From Acinetobacter terrae (lineage in GTDB: Bacteria > Pseudomonadota > Gammaproteobacteria > Pseudomonadales > Moraxellaceae): DNA of 64,000 bases. How positions within the stretch are numbered: the stretch's first letter is position 1; each line of letters starts with the position of its first letter. The notes under the pieces are model-generated. The model did not search any database. It saw nothing but the letters and a program-made list of their open reading frames with translations, and was not told the origin of the DNA. A program made the position numbers and the translations under genes. The DNA lies in assembly GCF_013004375.1 (NCBI RefSeq), contig NZ_JABERI010000020.1, forward strand, positions 1-64,000, in the 5' to 3' direction. This document shows, piece by piece, positions 44,850-54,506 of the stretch.

Positions 44850-45563
44850 ATGTCTTTAACGGAACAACAGCAAGCTCAACTAGATAAAATTCAGTTAGAT
44901 GCGAGTTGGAAAGGTGTTTTGAGTGATTTTTTTCTCAGCCCAAAAATGGATGACTTAAGGCAGTTTCTGATTGCTGAAAAACAGGCAGATAAAGTGATCT
45001 ATCCCCCGAGTTCACTGATTTTTAATGCGTTAAATAAAACCCCATTAAACCATGTGAAAGTCGTTATTTTGGGGCAAGATCCTTATCATGGCCCCAACCA
45101 AGCACATGGATTAAGTTTTTCCGTGCAAAAGGGGCTTGCATTACCGCCATCTTTACGTAATATTTTTCATGAGTTGAATACCGATCTGGGTATTCCTATT
45201 CCGAAACACGGTGATTTAACCCGTTGGGCTGAACAAGGTGTGTTATTGCTGAATGCAGTTTTAACTGTTGAAGCAGGTCAACCCACTTCACATCAAAAAC
45301 AGGGTTGGGAAGATTTTACCGATCATATTATTGATGTGTTAAACGAGCAGTGTGAGCATATTGTTTTTATTCTGTGGGGCGCCTATGCGCAACGTAAAGG
45401 TCAACGGATTGATCCGAATAAACACCTGATTTTAAAAGCTGCACATCCTTCGCCATTGGCAGCAAACCGTGGTGGTTTTTTTGGCTGTAAAGTATTTTCA
45501 AAAGCAAATAACTATCTGAAACAAAATGGCATTGAGCCGATAAATTGGCAGCTGGACGCATGA
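44850..45563 (+). CDS. ung: Uracil-DNA glycosylase (family 1)
   Basis: The 237-aa repair enzyme shows [20 protein letters not shown] (catalytic Asp and water-activating loop near residue 74), [20 protein letters not shown] and the leucine-loop motif [16 protein letters not shown]. It removes uracil from DNA. AGGAAGAAG precedes the ATG. Its TGA overlaps the ATG of the next gene, so the two are cotranscribed. Confidence 0.97.
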   Translation: MSLTEQQQAQLDKIQLDASWKGVLSDFFLSPKMDDLRQFLIAEKQADKVIYPPSSLIFNALNKTPLNHVKVVILGQDPYHGPNQAHGLSFSVQKGLALPPSLRNIFHELNTDLGIPIPKHGDLTRWAEQGVLLLNAVLTVEAGQPTSHQKQGWEDFTDHIIDVLNEQCEHIVFILWGAYAQRKGQRIDPNKHLILKAAHPSPLAANRGGFFGCKVFSKANNYLKQNGIEPINWQLDA

Positions 45564-46684
45564 CACAATCTCCTGAATTAAAAAATTATCATCCTGATCT
45601 TATTGTAGAAGAAGCAAAAAACGGCTGGCGCATTGTTCGCCTGAACCGTCCGAAATCTCTGCATGCTTTGGATGAATCCATTGTCACCGCACTTTTAGAA
45701 GTGTTCCAAGATTTTCAACATGATGATGCTGTTAAAGCCATTTGGTTGGATTCAACTACACCAAAAGCATTCTGTGCAGGTGGTGATGTTCGTAAACTTC
45801 GTCAATTGATCATTAATAATGAAGTAGAAACTGCAAATAAATTCTTTGAGCAAGAATACGCTTTAGATTTACTGTTGCATAACTATGCTAAGCCCGTGTT
45901 GATTTGGGGGGAAGGTTATGTAATGGGTGGTGGTCTGGGGCTATTCATGGCTGCACCATTCCGTTTAGTCACACCTTATTCGCGTTTGGCAATGCCTGAA
46001 ATTAATATTGGTTTATATCCAGATGTGGGTGCGACACGTTTCTTGGCGGATCGTGGGGCGATAGGCTTATTTACTGGCTTAACCGGTTCAATCATGACTG
46101 CAGCCGGTGCTTATGGTATTGGCTGGGCGACGCATATTTGTGATGCACAGCGTGATTACGTGCTTGAAAAAGTCATTAACATTGATTGGGGACATTATCC
46201 AGCCGGCGATTTTCGTGCCATTGATGACACATTGAATGGCATGCATCGTCCAGTGGGTCCTGGGCCGTTGCAAAACTCATTAGATGTGATTCAGAGTGTT
46301 TGCCGTGGGGTGAACTTTGAACATGACTATGAATCAATTATTGGTTTAAGTGATGCACGTAGTGACTGGTTACGTCAGGCGAGTGAAAACTTGCAGAAAG
46401 GTTCGCCTACAACCGCTGCTTTAACATGGTTATTGTGGCAGTGGGGCAAGCAGGTTCATTCTTGGAATGAAGTGTTTGAACTTGAAACTCAAATTTCGGA
46501 TTGGAAGATTCGTCATCCGGACTTTGTAGAAGGTGTTCGAGCACGCTTGGTGGATAAAGACCTTTCTCCTGAATGGACCAAAGGTACGGATTTTTCACTC
46601 AAAGCAATTTTGTCTGATTGTCCGCCTGTGACCAAAAATGAAAGCTGGAATAATTTGTTGAAACACTACGGTGTGATCGGTTAA
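45560..46684 (+). CDS. Enoyl-CoA hydratase/isomerase-family protein (3-hydroxyisobutyryl-CoA hydrolase type)
   Basis: The 374-aa crotonase-fold protein has [35 protein letters not shown] (oxyanion-hole GGD), [18 protein letters not shown] and [19 protein letters not shown] (catalytic Glu). The extra C-terminal 100 residues and the GLYPDVGA block match the ECH_2/HIBCH group, which hydrolyses 3-hydroxyisobutyryl-CoA in valine breakdown. Exact substrate is inferred. The start ATG 45560 overlaps the ung stop (ATGA); the earlier in-frame TTG is inside ung. tadA follows after 2 bp. Confidence 0.85.
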   Translation: MTQSPELKNYHPDLIVEEAKNGWRIVRLNRPKSLHALDESIVTALLEVFQDFQHDDAVKAIWLDSTTPKAFCAGGDVRKLRQLIINNEVETANKFFEQEYALDLLLHNYAKPVLIWGEGYVMGGGLGLFMAAPFRLVTPYSRLAMPEINIGLYPDVGATRFLADRGAIGLFTGLTGSIMTAAGAYGIGWATHICDAQRDYVLEKVINIDWGHYPAGDFRAIDDTLNGMHRPVGPGPLQNSLDVIQSVCRGVNFEHDYESIIGLSDARSDWLRQASENLQKGSPTTAALTWLLWQWGKQVHSWNEVFELETQISDWKIRHPDFVEGVRARLVDKDLSPEWTKGTDFSLKAILSDCPPVTKNESWNNLLKHYGVIG

Positions 46685-46686
46685 GA

Positions 46687-47226
46687 ATGACTGATGCAAC
46701 ACAATTGACAGATGAATACTGGATGCAGTTTGCCTACGAGCAAGCTGCCATTGCAGCATCGAAACAGGAAATTCCTGTCGGTGCGATTATTGTCAGTCAA
46801 AATCAAATTATTAGCGCAGGGTATAATGCGCCAATTTCTTTGAATGACCCGACTGCACATGCAGAAGTTCAAGCGCTGCGTCAAGCCTGTGCAAATCTTA
46901 ATAATTATCGACTTCCGGAAGATTCAGTCCTTTATGTGACTTTAGAGCCTTGTACCATGTGTGTCGGGGCTTTGATTCATGCACGTGTATCTAAAGTGGT
47001 GTTTGGTGCAACCGAGCCCAAAGCAGGTTCCTTGATCAGTGCGAGAAAGTTATTTGAAACAGGGTATTATAATCATCAGTTTGATATTGAGGCTGGGTGT
47101 TTGAATGAACAATGTTCCAAACAACTCAGTGATTTTTTTAAGATGCGTCGTGAGCAAAAACGACTGCAGAGATTACAAGAAAAATCCCTAAATGATCAGA
47201 ATCATAATTCAAACCATGTAAAATAG
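46687..47226 (+). CDS. tadA: tRNA-specific adenosine deaminase TadA
   Basis: The 179-aa zinc deaminase has PTAHAEVQALRQA (zinc His and catalytic Glu near residues 57-59) and LEPCTMCVGALIHARVSKVVFG (two zinc Cys near 88 and 91). TadA converts A34 to inosine in tRNA-Arg(ACG) and is essential in most bacteria. A basic C-terminal tail (MRREQKRLQRLQEKSLNDQN) extends beyond the catalytic domain. It begins 2 bp after the preceding gene and is probably in the same transcript. Confidence 0.95.
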   Translation: MTDATQLTDEYWMQFAYEQAAIAASKQEIPVGAIIVSQNQIISAGYNAPISLNDPTAHAEVQALRQACANLNNYRLPEDSVLYVTLEPCTMCVGALIHARVSKVVFGATEPKAGSLISARKLFETGYYNHQFDIEAGCLNEQCSKQLSDFFKMRREQKRLQRLQEKSLNDQNHNSNHVK

Positions 47227-47266
47227 AATGACAATAAGTATTGTCAATTAAAATTTAGGATAAGTC

Positions 47267-47698
47267 ATGAATTCCATTCAGGTAAAAAAAGAATTTAACG
47301 CACCCATCGAGCAGGTTTTTGATTTGTTATCAAAGCACTCAACTTATAATGTGGCTTTCGCACCGATTCAGGTAGAACGAATTAAAGACTCTGCAGATCC
47401 TGAACGTCCAGATGGGGTAGGTTCAGTGCGTCGTATGGGGTTTGGTCCAGTAAAACCACTGCAGGAACAAATTACCTTGCTGGAGCTTAATGAGCGTATT
47501 GAATATCAAATTATTAAAAATCCTTTGGTGAAACATCATTTAGGAATTATCGAGTTTGAAGCAAAAGATGCTGACAAAACTTTAGTGACTTACACCATTG
47601 AATTACAGGCGCGGGCACCATTTGTAAGTAAATTAATCCTTGCACAGCTTAAATCTGCGATTAAACTAGGTTTTTCAAAATTAGCTAAAACTGTATAG
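47267..47698 (+). CDS. SRPBCC-family protein
   Basis: The 143-aa product has the START/Bet v1-like (SRPBCC) layout: IQVKKEFNAPIEQVFDLLSK as first strand-helix, then GVGSVRRMGFGPVKPLQEQI, YQIIKNPLVKHHLGIIEFEA and a long C-terminal helix (KLILAQLKSAIKLGFSKLAK). Such proteins bind hydrophobic ligands or act as polyketide cyclase-like enzymes; no role can be assigned. It lies between tadA and cmk on the same strand with small gaps (40 and 17 bp). Confidence 0.8.
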   Translation: MNSIQVKKEFNAPIEQVFDLLSKHSTYNVAFAPIQVERIKDSADPERPDGVGSVRRMGFGPVKPLQEQITLLELNERIEYQIIKNPLVKHHLGIIEFEAKDADKTLVTYTIELQARAPFVSKLILAQLKSAIKLGFSKLAKTV

Positions 47699-47715
47699 CG
47701 TAAAGTGGAAAATTA

Positions 47716-48399
47716 ATGACAGTTCAAATTATTACTATCGATGGTCCAAGCGGTTCTGGAAAGGGCACACTTGCGGCTAAACTGGCAGCGCACTATCAAT
47801 TTCATTTACTGGATTCTGGTGCTTTATATCGTTTGCTGGGGCTGTCATTACATCAACAAGACTTGCTGGATTGCCTGGATTCAGAACTTGATCGGTGCAT
47901 TAAAATTGCAACAAATTTAGACATAAAGTTTGTTACAACTGAAGCCGGAACTCAGGTTCAACTCGACGGTGAAGATGTGACTCAAACCATTCGTACTGAA
48001 CGTGTGGGTGAGTTTGCTTCAAAAGTTGCTGCAATTCCTGAACTTAGAGCTGCACTCTTAGAGCGTCAACGTGCTTTTGCGCAAGAACCGGGCTTGGTTG
48101 CAGATGGTCGTGATATGGCTACTTCTATTTTTCCTGAGGCTCAAGCCAAGATTTACCTGACTGCTTCGGCTGAATCCCGAGCGGCGCGACGTGTAAAGCA
48201 GTTGCAGGGTATGGGGCTAGATGTTAAAATAAACGACATTTTAGCTAATATACAAGCTCGAGACAAACGAGACATGGAGCGCACAGTCGCTCCGCTCAAG
48301 CCGGCAGCAGGTGCATATATCATTGATAGTTCAGACTTGGGCATCGATGAAGTATTCAAATTGATGACCAACTTTGTCGAAAAGCAATTAGCCAATTAA
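47716..48399 (+). CDS. cmk: Cytidylate kinase
   Basis: The 227-aa enzyme phosphorylates CMP and dCMP. It shows [20 protein letters not shown] (P-loop, residues 4-23), [36 protein letters not shown] and [19 protein letters not shown]. The order cmk-rpsA-ihfB is highly conserved in gammaproteobacteria and is kept here, with 108 bp between cmk and rpsA that include the rpsA leader. Confidence 0.96.
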   Translation: MTVQIITIDGPSGSGKGTLAAKLAAHYQFHLLDSGALYRLLGLSLHQQDLLDCLDSELDRCIKIATNLDIKFVTTEAGTQVQLDGEDVTQTIRTERVGEFASKVAAIPELRAALLERQRAFAQEPGLVADGRDMATSIFPEAQAKIYLTASAESRAARRVKQLQGMGLDVKINDILANIQARDKRDMERTVAPLKPAAGAYIIDSSDLGIDEVFKLMTNFVEKQLAN

Positions 48400-48507
48400 C
48401 GAATTTTCAGCCAAAGCATAGCTAGATCAGTTTATTACGGACTATGTGGAGGCTTTATTAAACCGGCCTTGTCTGATCCAAGACCGCTGAACTTTATCAG
48501 GTATATC

Positions 48508-50184
48508 ATGACCGAATCTTTTGCAGCCCTCTTTGAAGAAAGCGAATTAAATTTCAACGTTGAAAAGGGTGCTGTCATCCAAGGCGTTGTCGTAAGCATC
48601 GACTCTGACTGGGTAACAGTTGACACTGGCCTTAAATCAGAAGGTATTGTTGACCGCGCTGAATTCTTAAATGACCAACGTGAACTTGAAGTTCAAGTTG
48701 GTGATACTGTTGATGTTGTTGTTGAAGCTCTTGACAACGGTATGGGTCAAACAGTTCTTTCACGCGAAAAAGCAAAACGCGCTGAAACTTGGACTAAACT
48801 TGAAAAAATCTTTGAAGACGGCGAAATCGTTACTGGTGTTATCTCTGGTAAGGTTAAAGGCGGTTTCACTGTTGACATCGGTCCAGTTCGTGCGTTCCTT
48901 CCAGGTTCTTTAGTTGATACTCGTCCTATTCGTGATACTACTCACTTAGAAGGCAAAGAGTTAGAATTCAAAGTAATCAAACTTGACGCTAAACGTAACA
49001 ACGTTGTTGTTTCACGTCGTGCAGTTATGGAAGCTGAATCTTCAGCTGACCGTGAAGCTCTTCTTGCTCAGCTTGAAGAAGGTCAAACAGTTACAGGTAC
49101 GATCAAGAACCTTACTGATTACGGCGCATTCGTTGACCTTGGCGGTATCGATGGTCTTCTTCACATCACTGACATGGCTTGGAAACGCATCAAGCATCCT
49201 TCAGAAGTTGTTGAAGTTGGTCAAGAAGTTACTGTTAAAGTACTTAAATTTGACCGTGAACGTAACCGCGTATCTTTAGGCCTTAAACAATTAGGCGAAG
49301 ATCCATGGTTAGCGATCATGAACCGTTACCCTAAAGGTTCAATCGTTAAAGCTCGCGTAACTAACCTTACTGATTACGGTTGTTTCGCTGAAATCGCTGA
49401 AGGCGTTGAAGGTTTAGTACACGTTTCAGAAATGGATCACACTAACAAAAACATCCACCCATCTAAAGTTGTTCAGATTGGTGACGAAGTTGATGTTATG
49501 GTTCTTGAAGTTGATGAAGAACGTCGTCGTATTTCTCTTGGTATCAAACAAACTCGTGCTAACCCATGGGAAGAGTTTGCTAAAGACCACGACAAAGGCG
49601 AAAAAGTTTCTGGTACGATCAAATCTATCACTGACTTTGGTATCTTCATCGGTTTACCAGGCGGTATCGATGGTCTAGTTCATTTATCTGACATTTCTTG
49701 GAACGAACAAGGCGAAGAAGCTATCCGTCGTTACAAGAAAGGTGACACTGTAGAAGCTGTTATCTTGTCTGTAGATGCTGAAGGCAACCGTATCAGCCTT
49801 GGTATCAAACAAATGAACAACGATCCGTTCAATGATTTCTTGGCAACTAACGAACGCGGTGCTTTGGTTAAAGGTACTGTGACTGCTGTTGATGCTAAAG
49901 GCGCAACTATTAAGTTAGCTGACGAAGTTGAAGCGTCTCTTAAAGCTTCTGAAATCAACCGCGATCGCGTTGAAGATGCAACTAAGTTCCTTGAAGTTGG
50001 TCAAGAAGTTGAAGCTAAAATCATCAACGTAGACCGCAAATCACGCTCTATCAACTTGTCTATCAAAGCGAAAGACGAAGCTGAAGAGAAAGAAGCAGTT
50101 GCTAACTTGAAAACAGTAACAACTACTTCAGAAAATGGTCCTAAGACTATTGGTGATTTGATCAAAGCTCAAATGGGCAACTAA
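48508..50184 (+). CDS. rpsA: 30S ribosomal protein S1
   Basis: The 558-aa protein begins [20 protein letters not shown] and contains six S1 RNA-binding repeats, visible as [40 protein letters not shown] and [20 protein letters not shown], each followed by a GLVHVSE-like box. S1 recruits mRNA to the 30S subunit. I start at ATG 48508, with AGG six bases upstream; the open frame runs back to a TTG at 48469. Codons are strongly biased (CGT, GGT, GTT, AAC and CTT used over and over) compared with its neighbours, as expected for a highly expressed gene. It ends at a terminator before ihfB. Confidence 0.98.
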   Translation: MTESFAALFEESELNFNVEKGAVIQGVVVSIDSDWVTVDTGLKSEGIVDRAEFLNDQRELEVQVGDTVDVVVEALDNGMGQTVLSREKAKRAETWTKLEKIFEDGEIVTGVISGKVKGGFTVDIGPVRAFLPGSLVDTRPIRDTTHLEGKELEFKVIKLDAKRNNVVVSRRAVMEAESSADREALLAQLEEGQTVTGTIKNLTDYGAFVDLGGIDGLLHITDMAWKRIKHPSEVVEVGQEVTVKVLKFDRERNRVSLGLKQLGEDPWLAIMNRYPKGSIVKARVTNLTDYGCFAEIAEGVEGLVHVSEMDHTNKNIHPSKVVQIGDEVDVMVLEVDEERRRISLGIKQTRANPWEEFAKDHDKGEKVSGTIKSITDFGIFIGLPGGIDGLVHLSDISWNEQGEEAIRRYKKGDTVEAVILSVDAEGNRISLGIKQMNNDPFNDFLATNERGALVKGTVTAVDAKGATIKLADEVEASLKASEINRDRVEDATKFLEVGQEVEAKIINVDRKSRSINLSIKAKDEAEEKEAVANLKTVTTTSENGPKTIGDLIKAQMGN

Positions 50185-50243
50185 GTAGGCGTTAAAATGT
50201 ATTGTTAATGTAAATTAACTAATACTTTTTACACAAATACTGT

Positions 50244-50284
50244 AAACGGTAGCGTAGTATTAACTTATTGCGCTACCGTTTTGT
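50244..50284 (+). terminator. Hairpin terminator after rpsA
   Basis: AAACGGTAGCG (50244-50254) pairs with CGCTACCGTTT (50271-50281) around a 16-nt loop, followed by a short T-rich stretch. It lies about 60 bp past the rpsA stop and likely separates rpsA from ihfB. Confidence 0.75.
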
Positions 50285-50344
50285 ATTTAAACACGTTATT
50301 ATCGGATCATCTACAAAGTAGCTTGATAATTAAAGAGGTCGCAG

Positions 50345-50647
50345 ATGACTACGGAAGCACTTAATAAGTCTGACTTAATAGAGCGAATTTCCCTTAAAAA
50401 TCCACACTTAGCAGAGCCTTTGGTCGAAGAAGCTGTTAAAATTATGATTGATCAAATGATAGCCGCTTTATCATCTGATAATCGTATTGAAATTCGTGGT
50501 TTTGGCAGTTTTGCTTTGCATCACCGTGATCCACGTGTGGGGCGTAATCCTAAAACAGGAAAGTCTGTTGAAGTGGCTGCAAAAGCAGTTCCACACTTTA
50601 AACCTGGTAAGGCGTTACGTGATGCAGTAAACGAATCTGCACAGTAA
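50345..50647 (+). CDS. ihfB: Integration host factor subunit beta
   Basis: The 100-aa DNA-bending protein has [40 protein letters not shown] and [22 protein letters not shown], the HU/IHF DNA-binding signature with the Pro that kinks DNA in the arm. IhfB pairs with IhfA, encoded elsewhere. AAAGAGG precedes the ATG. It follows rpsA as in other gammaproteobacteria and lapA comes 24 bp later. Confidence 0.97.
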   Translation: MTTEALNKSDLIERISLKNPHLAEPLVEEAVKIMIDQMIAALSSDNRIEIRGFGSFALHHRDPRVGRNPKTGKSVEVAAKAVPHFKPGKALRDAVNESAQ

Positions 50648-50671
50648 TAAAGAATTCCAAAAGGGGTATTT

Positions 50672-51031
50672 ATGCGTTACGTACTGGTTGCTTTGCTCAT
50701 TGTGCTGTTTGGCTATTCACTGGCTTTAGTTTTACAAAATGGTACTGAGTTAAGCGTAGATCTGCTATTTACTCAAGTTCCTGCTATGCGTTTAGGCTTA
50801 TTGTTATTGCTAACTTTAGCTTTGGGTGTGGTATTGGGTTTATTGTTAGGTGTGCAAATTTTCCGAGTATTTCAAAATAATTGGGAAATTAAACGACTGC
50901 GTAAAGACATTGAATATCTCCGGAAAGAGCAAATTCAAACTGCCCAATTGGCTGCTGCTGAAGCTGCAGCTCATACCAGGCATGAAAAAACTGTATTAGA
51001 TATTACCAACGAAAATAAAAGCCCATTATAA
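50672..51031 (+). CDS. lapA: LapA-domain (DUF1049) membrane protein
   Basis: The 119-aa protein has two membrane spans, YVLVALLIVLFGYSLALVLQN and LGLLLLLTLALGVVLGLLLG, joined by NGTELSVDLLFTQVPAM. A cytoplasmic coiled-coil tail follows (EIKRLRKDIEYLRKEQIQTA). That is the LapA/YciS type; in E. coli LapA with LapB regulates LPS synthesis through LpxC turnover. lapB is not adjacent here. The stop codon lies inside the loop and right arm of a terminator. Confidence 0.88.
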   Translation: MRYVLVALLIVLFGYSLALVLQNGTELSVDLLFTQVPAMRLGLLLLLTLALGVVLGLLLGVQIFRVFQNNWEIKRLRKDIEYLRKEQIQTAQLAAAEAAAHTRHEKTVLDITNENKSPL

Positions 51032-51045
51032 TGGGCTTTCTTTTT
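51018..51045 (+). terminator. Terminator overlapping the lapA stop
   Basis: AAAGCCCAT (51018-51026) pairs with ATGGGCTTT (51031-51039) around a 4-nt TATA loop, followed by C and five Ts. Confidence 0.88.
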
Positions 51046-51067
51046 GTCTGACTGAAGGTAAATTCTC

Positions 51068-51748
51068 TTGAGTATCATTGTTGCACTGGATGCTAAAAGC
51101 CAATATGACGCGTTAACCATTGCAGAGCAATTAGATCCTGCACTATGTCGAGTAAAAGTTGGTAAAGAGTTATTTACCCATGAAGGTCCAAGTGTAGTTA
51201 AAGCATTACACGACAAAGGCTTTGAGGTTTTCCTGGACTTAAAATTCCATGATATTCCAAATACAACGGCTCAAGCAGTATGTGCAGCTGCTGATCTTGG
51301 TGTATGGATGGTAAATGTACACGCATCAGGTGGTCGTAAGATGATGGAAACCTGTGCGGAGCGCTTAAAAGCAGGTAACTACAACACTCAACTGATTGCT
51401 GTGACTGTGTTGACTTCAATGGGTCGTGATGACTTGAAAGATATCGGTTTGGATATTGAGCCATTTGAACAAGTAAAACGCCTTGCTAAACTCACTCAAG
51501 ACAGTGGTCTGGACGGTGTCGTTTGTTCAGCTCAAGAAGCGAAAATGCTTCGTGAGACATTAGGTCCGGATTTTGCTTTAGTCACTCCGGGTATTCGCCC
51601 AGCAGGTTCTAATGCAGATGATCAAAAACGTATTGTGACTCCAAAGCAAGCGATGCTTGATGGTTCAACGCATTTGGTGATTGGTCGTCCGATTACCCAA
51701 TCAGAAAACCCAAGTCAAACCTTGCGTGATATTTTGGCGACAATTTAA
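51068..51748 (+). CDS. pyrF: Orotidine 5'-phosphate decarboxylase
   Basis: The 226-aa TIM-barrel enzyme makes UMP from OMP. It shows [39 protein letters not shown] (the Asp-Lys-x-x-Asp catalytic set), [27 protein letters not shown] and [20 protein letters not shown]. The start is TTG 51068, the only suitable one in frame, with GAAGG upstream. It ends in a clear terminator. It may be driven from its own promoter in the short gap after lapA or by read-through. Confidence 0.96.
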   Translation: MSIIVALDAKSQYDALTIAEQLDPALCRVKVGKELFTHEGPSVVKALHDKGFEVFLDLKFHDIPNTTAQAVCAAADLGVWMVNVHASGGRKMMETCAERLKAGNYNTQLIAVTVLTSMGRDDLKDIGLDIEPFEQVKRLAKLTQDSGLDGVVCSAQEAKMLRETLGPDFALVTPGIRPAGSNADDQKRIVTPKQAMLDGSTHLVIGRPITQSENPSQTLRDILATI

Positions 51749-51766
51749 TCTGAATTTGATGTATTC

Positions 51767-51794
51767 AAAAGCCGACTTAATGTCGGCTTTTTTG
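51767..51794 (+). terminator. Terminator of pyrF
   Basis: AAAAGCCGAC (51767-51776) pairs with GTCGGCTTTT (51782-51791) around a 5-nt loop, followed by more Ts. Confidence 0.92.
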
Positions 51795-51881
51795 TTTTAA
51801 TTCTTTTAAATTCTCCCTCATCTTCCTTTGAAAAAGGAGGGGATAATCCCTAAATGTAAATAAAGGATTTAGTCAGATTAT

Positions 51882-52790
51882 TTATAAAGCTGCCAATACA
51901 CTCACTGCAATCGGCGCAAGTATAGAAAGAATAAATCCACTGACCATGGCATGCGGAATAAACTGATTGCCACAGGCTTGTTTTACCATGGGAAGGGTGA
52001 CATCCATAGCGGTTGCTGCAGCGGATGAAATAGCAGAGCGAGGGTAGCGCCAGCCAATGCTATACATCAAAAGAATCGCAATAATTTCTCTAAATAAGTC
52101 ATTCATTAGTGCAATGCTACCCAGCTCGGCATTTTTTAATTCAGTCACCACAATGCCTGTCATGGAATAAAAACCATAACCTTGAGACAGCATAATCAGG
52201 TCTTTGAGGCTAATGTCTTTAACAATTGTTGCGGTAAAAAAGGCACCGGCTAATGAACCGACAATACAACCGATCGGTACCAGCATGATTTTCCAGTTCA
52301 GCCATGAGCGGTCGAGTGGGGAATAAGCTAAATCTAAACCAATCAAGAACATGAAGATGAGCAGTAGATTCCATGTGCTCACATGCAGGCTATAATCAAA
52401 ATGATTAAATATTTCAGCAAGTCCATACCCTAATGCGAGTGCAATAAAAGCATAACTAATGTTAAGTAGCGATTTAACCAGTAACTCTGCGGATACTTTA
52501 CCTTGTGTGGGTTGGTAGCCAATACTTTTAAACAGGATGTAGCAGCAGAGAAAAGCACCTAGTGATGTTGCAATCGAGAGTGTTAGTGCATTGGATAAAA
52601 TTTGCAGCGGACTGCTTATGCTGTGTAGTGTTTGAGAAAATTCAATTGCGATGGCAATCAGCAGTATGTAAGTAAAATAGGGTAGAACTTTAAATGCTAA
52701 ACTTTCTAAGCACTGAGGAAGTTTACGTGCAAGAACGAATCCAAGGAATAAACAGAGAAGAAGTTGGATGATCAACCAGAGCGATTGCAT
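51882..52790 (-). CDS. lysO: Lysine exporter LysO-family protein
   Basis: The 302-aa inner-membrane protein has eight or more hydrophobic spans. Its central blocks ILLIAIAIEFSQ, LLIFMFLIGLDLAYSPLDR and SQGYGFYSMTGIVVTELKNA, then LGSIALMNDLFREIIAILLMY, match LysO (YbjE, formerly DUF340), which exports L-lysine and thialysine. I start at ATG 52790 (MQSLWLIIQLL). The open frame extends to a GTG at 52817, but that would lie inside the hairpin that ends the upstream gene. It is the last gene of a leftward pair with the monooxygenase, though the terminator between them makes separate transcription likely. Confidence 0.87.
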   Translation of the reverse strand: MQSLWLIIQLLLCLFLGFVLARKLPQCLESLAFKVLPYFTYILLIAIAIEFSQTLHSISSPLQILSNALTLSIATSLGAFLCCYILFKSIGYQPTQGKVSAELLVKSLLNISYAFIALALGYGLAEIFNHFDYSLHVSTWNLLLIFMFLIGLDLAYSPLDRSWLNWKIMLVPIGCIVGSLAGAFFTATIVKDISLKDLIMLSQGYGFYSMTGIVVTELKNAELGSIALMNDLFREIIAILLMYSIGWRYPRSAISSAAATAMDVTLPMVKQACGNQFIPHAMVSGFILSILAPIAVSVLAAL

Positions 52791-52791
52791 A

Positions 52792-52821
52792 CAAAAAGTC
52801 GGCAGGTGAAAAGACACCTGC
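52792..52821 (-). terminator. Terminator of the monooxygenase gene
   Basis: GCAGGTG (52802-52808) and CACCTGC (52815-52821) form a perfect 7-bp stem with a 6-nt loop. In the leftward direction CGACTTTTTGT follows. It sits between the monooxygenase stop (52842) and lysO. Confidence 0.8.
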
Positions 52822-52841
52822 TTATTATGACCATTAAGTAT

Positions 52842-54353
52842 TTAGGCTGCACGACTTGCAGATGTTTTATTTAGCAGGCGGTAATCTGCGGGATTAAGTT
52901 TTTTGGTTTTTAACCAATATTTCCATGTATAAGTGGGCCAAAGTGCAAAATTTTTGCCCCCATCTTGCTGATACCAGCTCACACATCCAGATTGCCAAAT
53001 AGTTCCATTAAGAAGGCTTTGTACTTCTGCATTGAATTGATCTTGGACTTGATCTTTCACCACAATTGCATGGCTATGGGTGTATTTGACCAGCTGAATC
53101 ATTTGTAAGATGTAATTGATCTGTGACTCGATCATAAAAATAACAGAGTTGTGTGCCAAAACTGTATTGGGTCCTAAAAGTTGGAAAAAATTCGGAAAAT
53201 GTTTGGTGCAAATGCCATAAAAACTTTCTGCACCATCATGCCAAGCCTCTCGTAAATCAAGACCATTTTCTCCGGTACATTTAAATGATTTTAAATAGAT
53301 ACGGGGGTCGGTAATAAAGCCTGTACCGTAAATTAGGCAATCAATTTTACGTTCTTTACCATCTTTGCTAATGATGCTGTTGGTGGTTAGTTCTTGAATG
53401 CCATCTGTAACCAGTTTGACATTACGTCGATTAAAGGTTGGATAGTACTTATTGGACACTAAGATTCGCTTGCAACCCATGATGTAATCAGGCGTGAGTC
53501 TTTGAGCCAGGTTTTTATCTTTCACTTGATATTTAATATAGGCTTCCGCAAGTTTTTGGGTGTATTTCATAATGGTTGGTTTAACAATAGGGATTACGCG
53601 TGATTCATTTGACCAATAGAGACGTGCGCGATGCAGCTTTCTAAACCAATCAAGCTGATTAAACAGCTTTTTTTCTAAACCTGAATAATTGCGTTCATCG
53701 CGTGGAATGACCCAAGCTGCGGTACGTTGAAATACATACAGTTGCTTAACTTGGGGAGCAATTTCAGGAATGTACTGAATGGCGCTACCGCCCGTACCAA
53801 TGGATGCAACATTTTTATTGCTGAGGTCGTATTGATGATCCCATTGCGATGAATGAAAAACTTTACCCTGAAACTTTTCAATACCTTTGATGTGTGGAAT
53901 TTGCGGAACATGTAAAGGGCCAGATGCGAAAACAACAAATTGAGCAATCAGTGTTTTTTCATTATTTAATATCAACTTCCAGTCACAACTTTGTTGATTG
54001 TATTCGGCAGCCAAAACTTCACAGTTAAATTGACAGTATTTTTTTAAATCAAAGCTGCTCATCAAGCTTTGGATGTAGGCAAAAATTTCAGGTGCCTCGG
54101 CATAGCGCTTTGACCAGTCACTTTTAGCTGCAAAAGAAAGTGAATACATATGCGATTGCACATCACAGGCTGCGCCCGGGTATTGGTTCTCACGCCAGGT
54201 ACCACCGACATCATTGGCTTTTTCCAAGATGATAAAATCATGAAAATTGTTTTGTAATAAACGAATGGCCATCGCTAATCCACCAAATCCTGCTCCAATA
54301 ATGGCAACCTGAGTTTGTTGTGGTATTTGCTTGCTTTGATTTGTATCGCGCAT
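52842..54353 (-). CDS. Flavin-containing monooxygenase, Baeyer-Villiger type
   Basis: The 503-aa protein has two dinucleotide-binding motifs, VAIIGAGFGGLAMAIRL near residue 18 (FAD) and VASIGTGGSAIQYIPEI (NADPH). Between them is the Baeyer-Villiger fingerprint F-x-G-x3-H-x3-W, seen as FQGKVFHSSQWD near residue 160. GTWRENQYPGAACDVQSHMY is the conserved flavin-contact stretch. Such enzymes insert oxygen next to a ketone or oxidise other carbonyls; the substrate is not evident. It is transcribed away from an AraC-family regulator with a 153-bp gap, so that regulator probably controls it. Confidence 0.88.
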   Translation of the reverse strand: MRDTNQSKQIPQQTQVAIIGAGFGGLAMAIRLLQNNFHDFIILEKANDVGGTWRENQYPGAACDVQSHMYSLSFAAKSDWSKRYAEAPEIFAYIQSLMSSFDLKKYCQFNCEVLAAEYNQQSCDWKLILNNEKTLIAQFVVFASGPLHVPQIPHIKGIEKFQGKVFHSSQWDHQYDLSNKNVASIGTGGSAIQYIPEIAPQVKQLYVFQRTAAWVIPRDERNYSGLEKKLFNQLDWFRKLHRARLYWSNESRVIPIVKPTIMKYTQKLAEAYIKYQVKDKNLAQRLTPDYIMGCKRILVSNKYYPTFNRRNVKLVTDGIQELTTNSIISKDGKERKIDCLIYGTGFITDPRIYLKSFKCTGENGLDLREAWHDGAESFYGICTKHFPNFFQLLGPNTVLAHNSVIFMIESQINYILQMIQLVKYTHSHAIVVKDQVQDQFNAEVQSLLNGTIWQSGCVSWYQQDGGKNFALWPTYTWKYWLKTKKLNPADYRLLNKTSASRAA

Positions 54354-54506
54354 TTTTTATGGCCTTGGGTCTATTTTCTTAGACCTTAAATGAATAAATC
54401 AGTCCGCAACATGATAGGCATGACAAAAAAATTGATAGATTCGGCAATGTGCAAGCGTGGAATTTTATAGTAAAAAATGGTCATATTCTTTTAATTAGAA
54501 AATGCT

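Noticed and set aside
48756..48771. parS-like sequence (TCTTTCACGCGAAAAA) resembling the ParB site
   Set aside because: Only 13 of 16 bases fit, it lies inside rpsA where it encodes SREKA with preferred codons, and it is 15 kb from parB.
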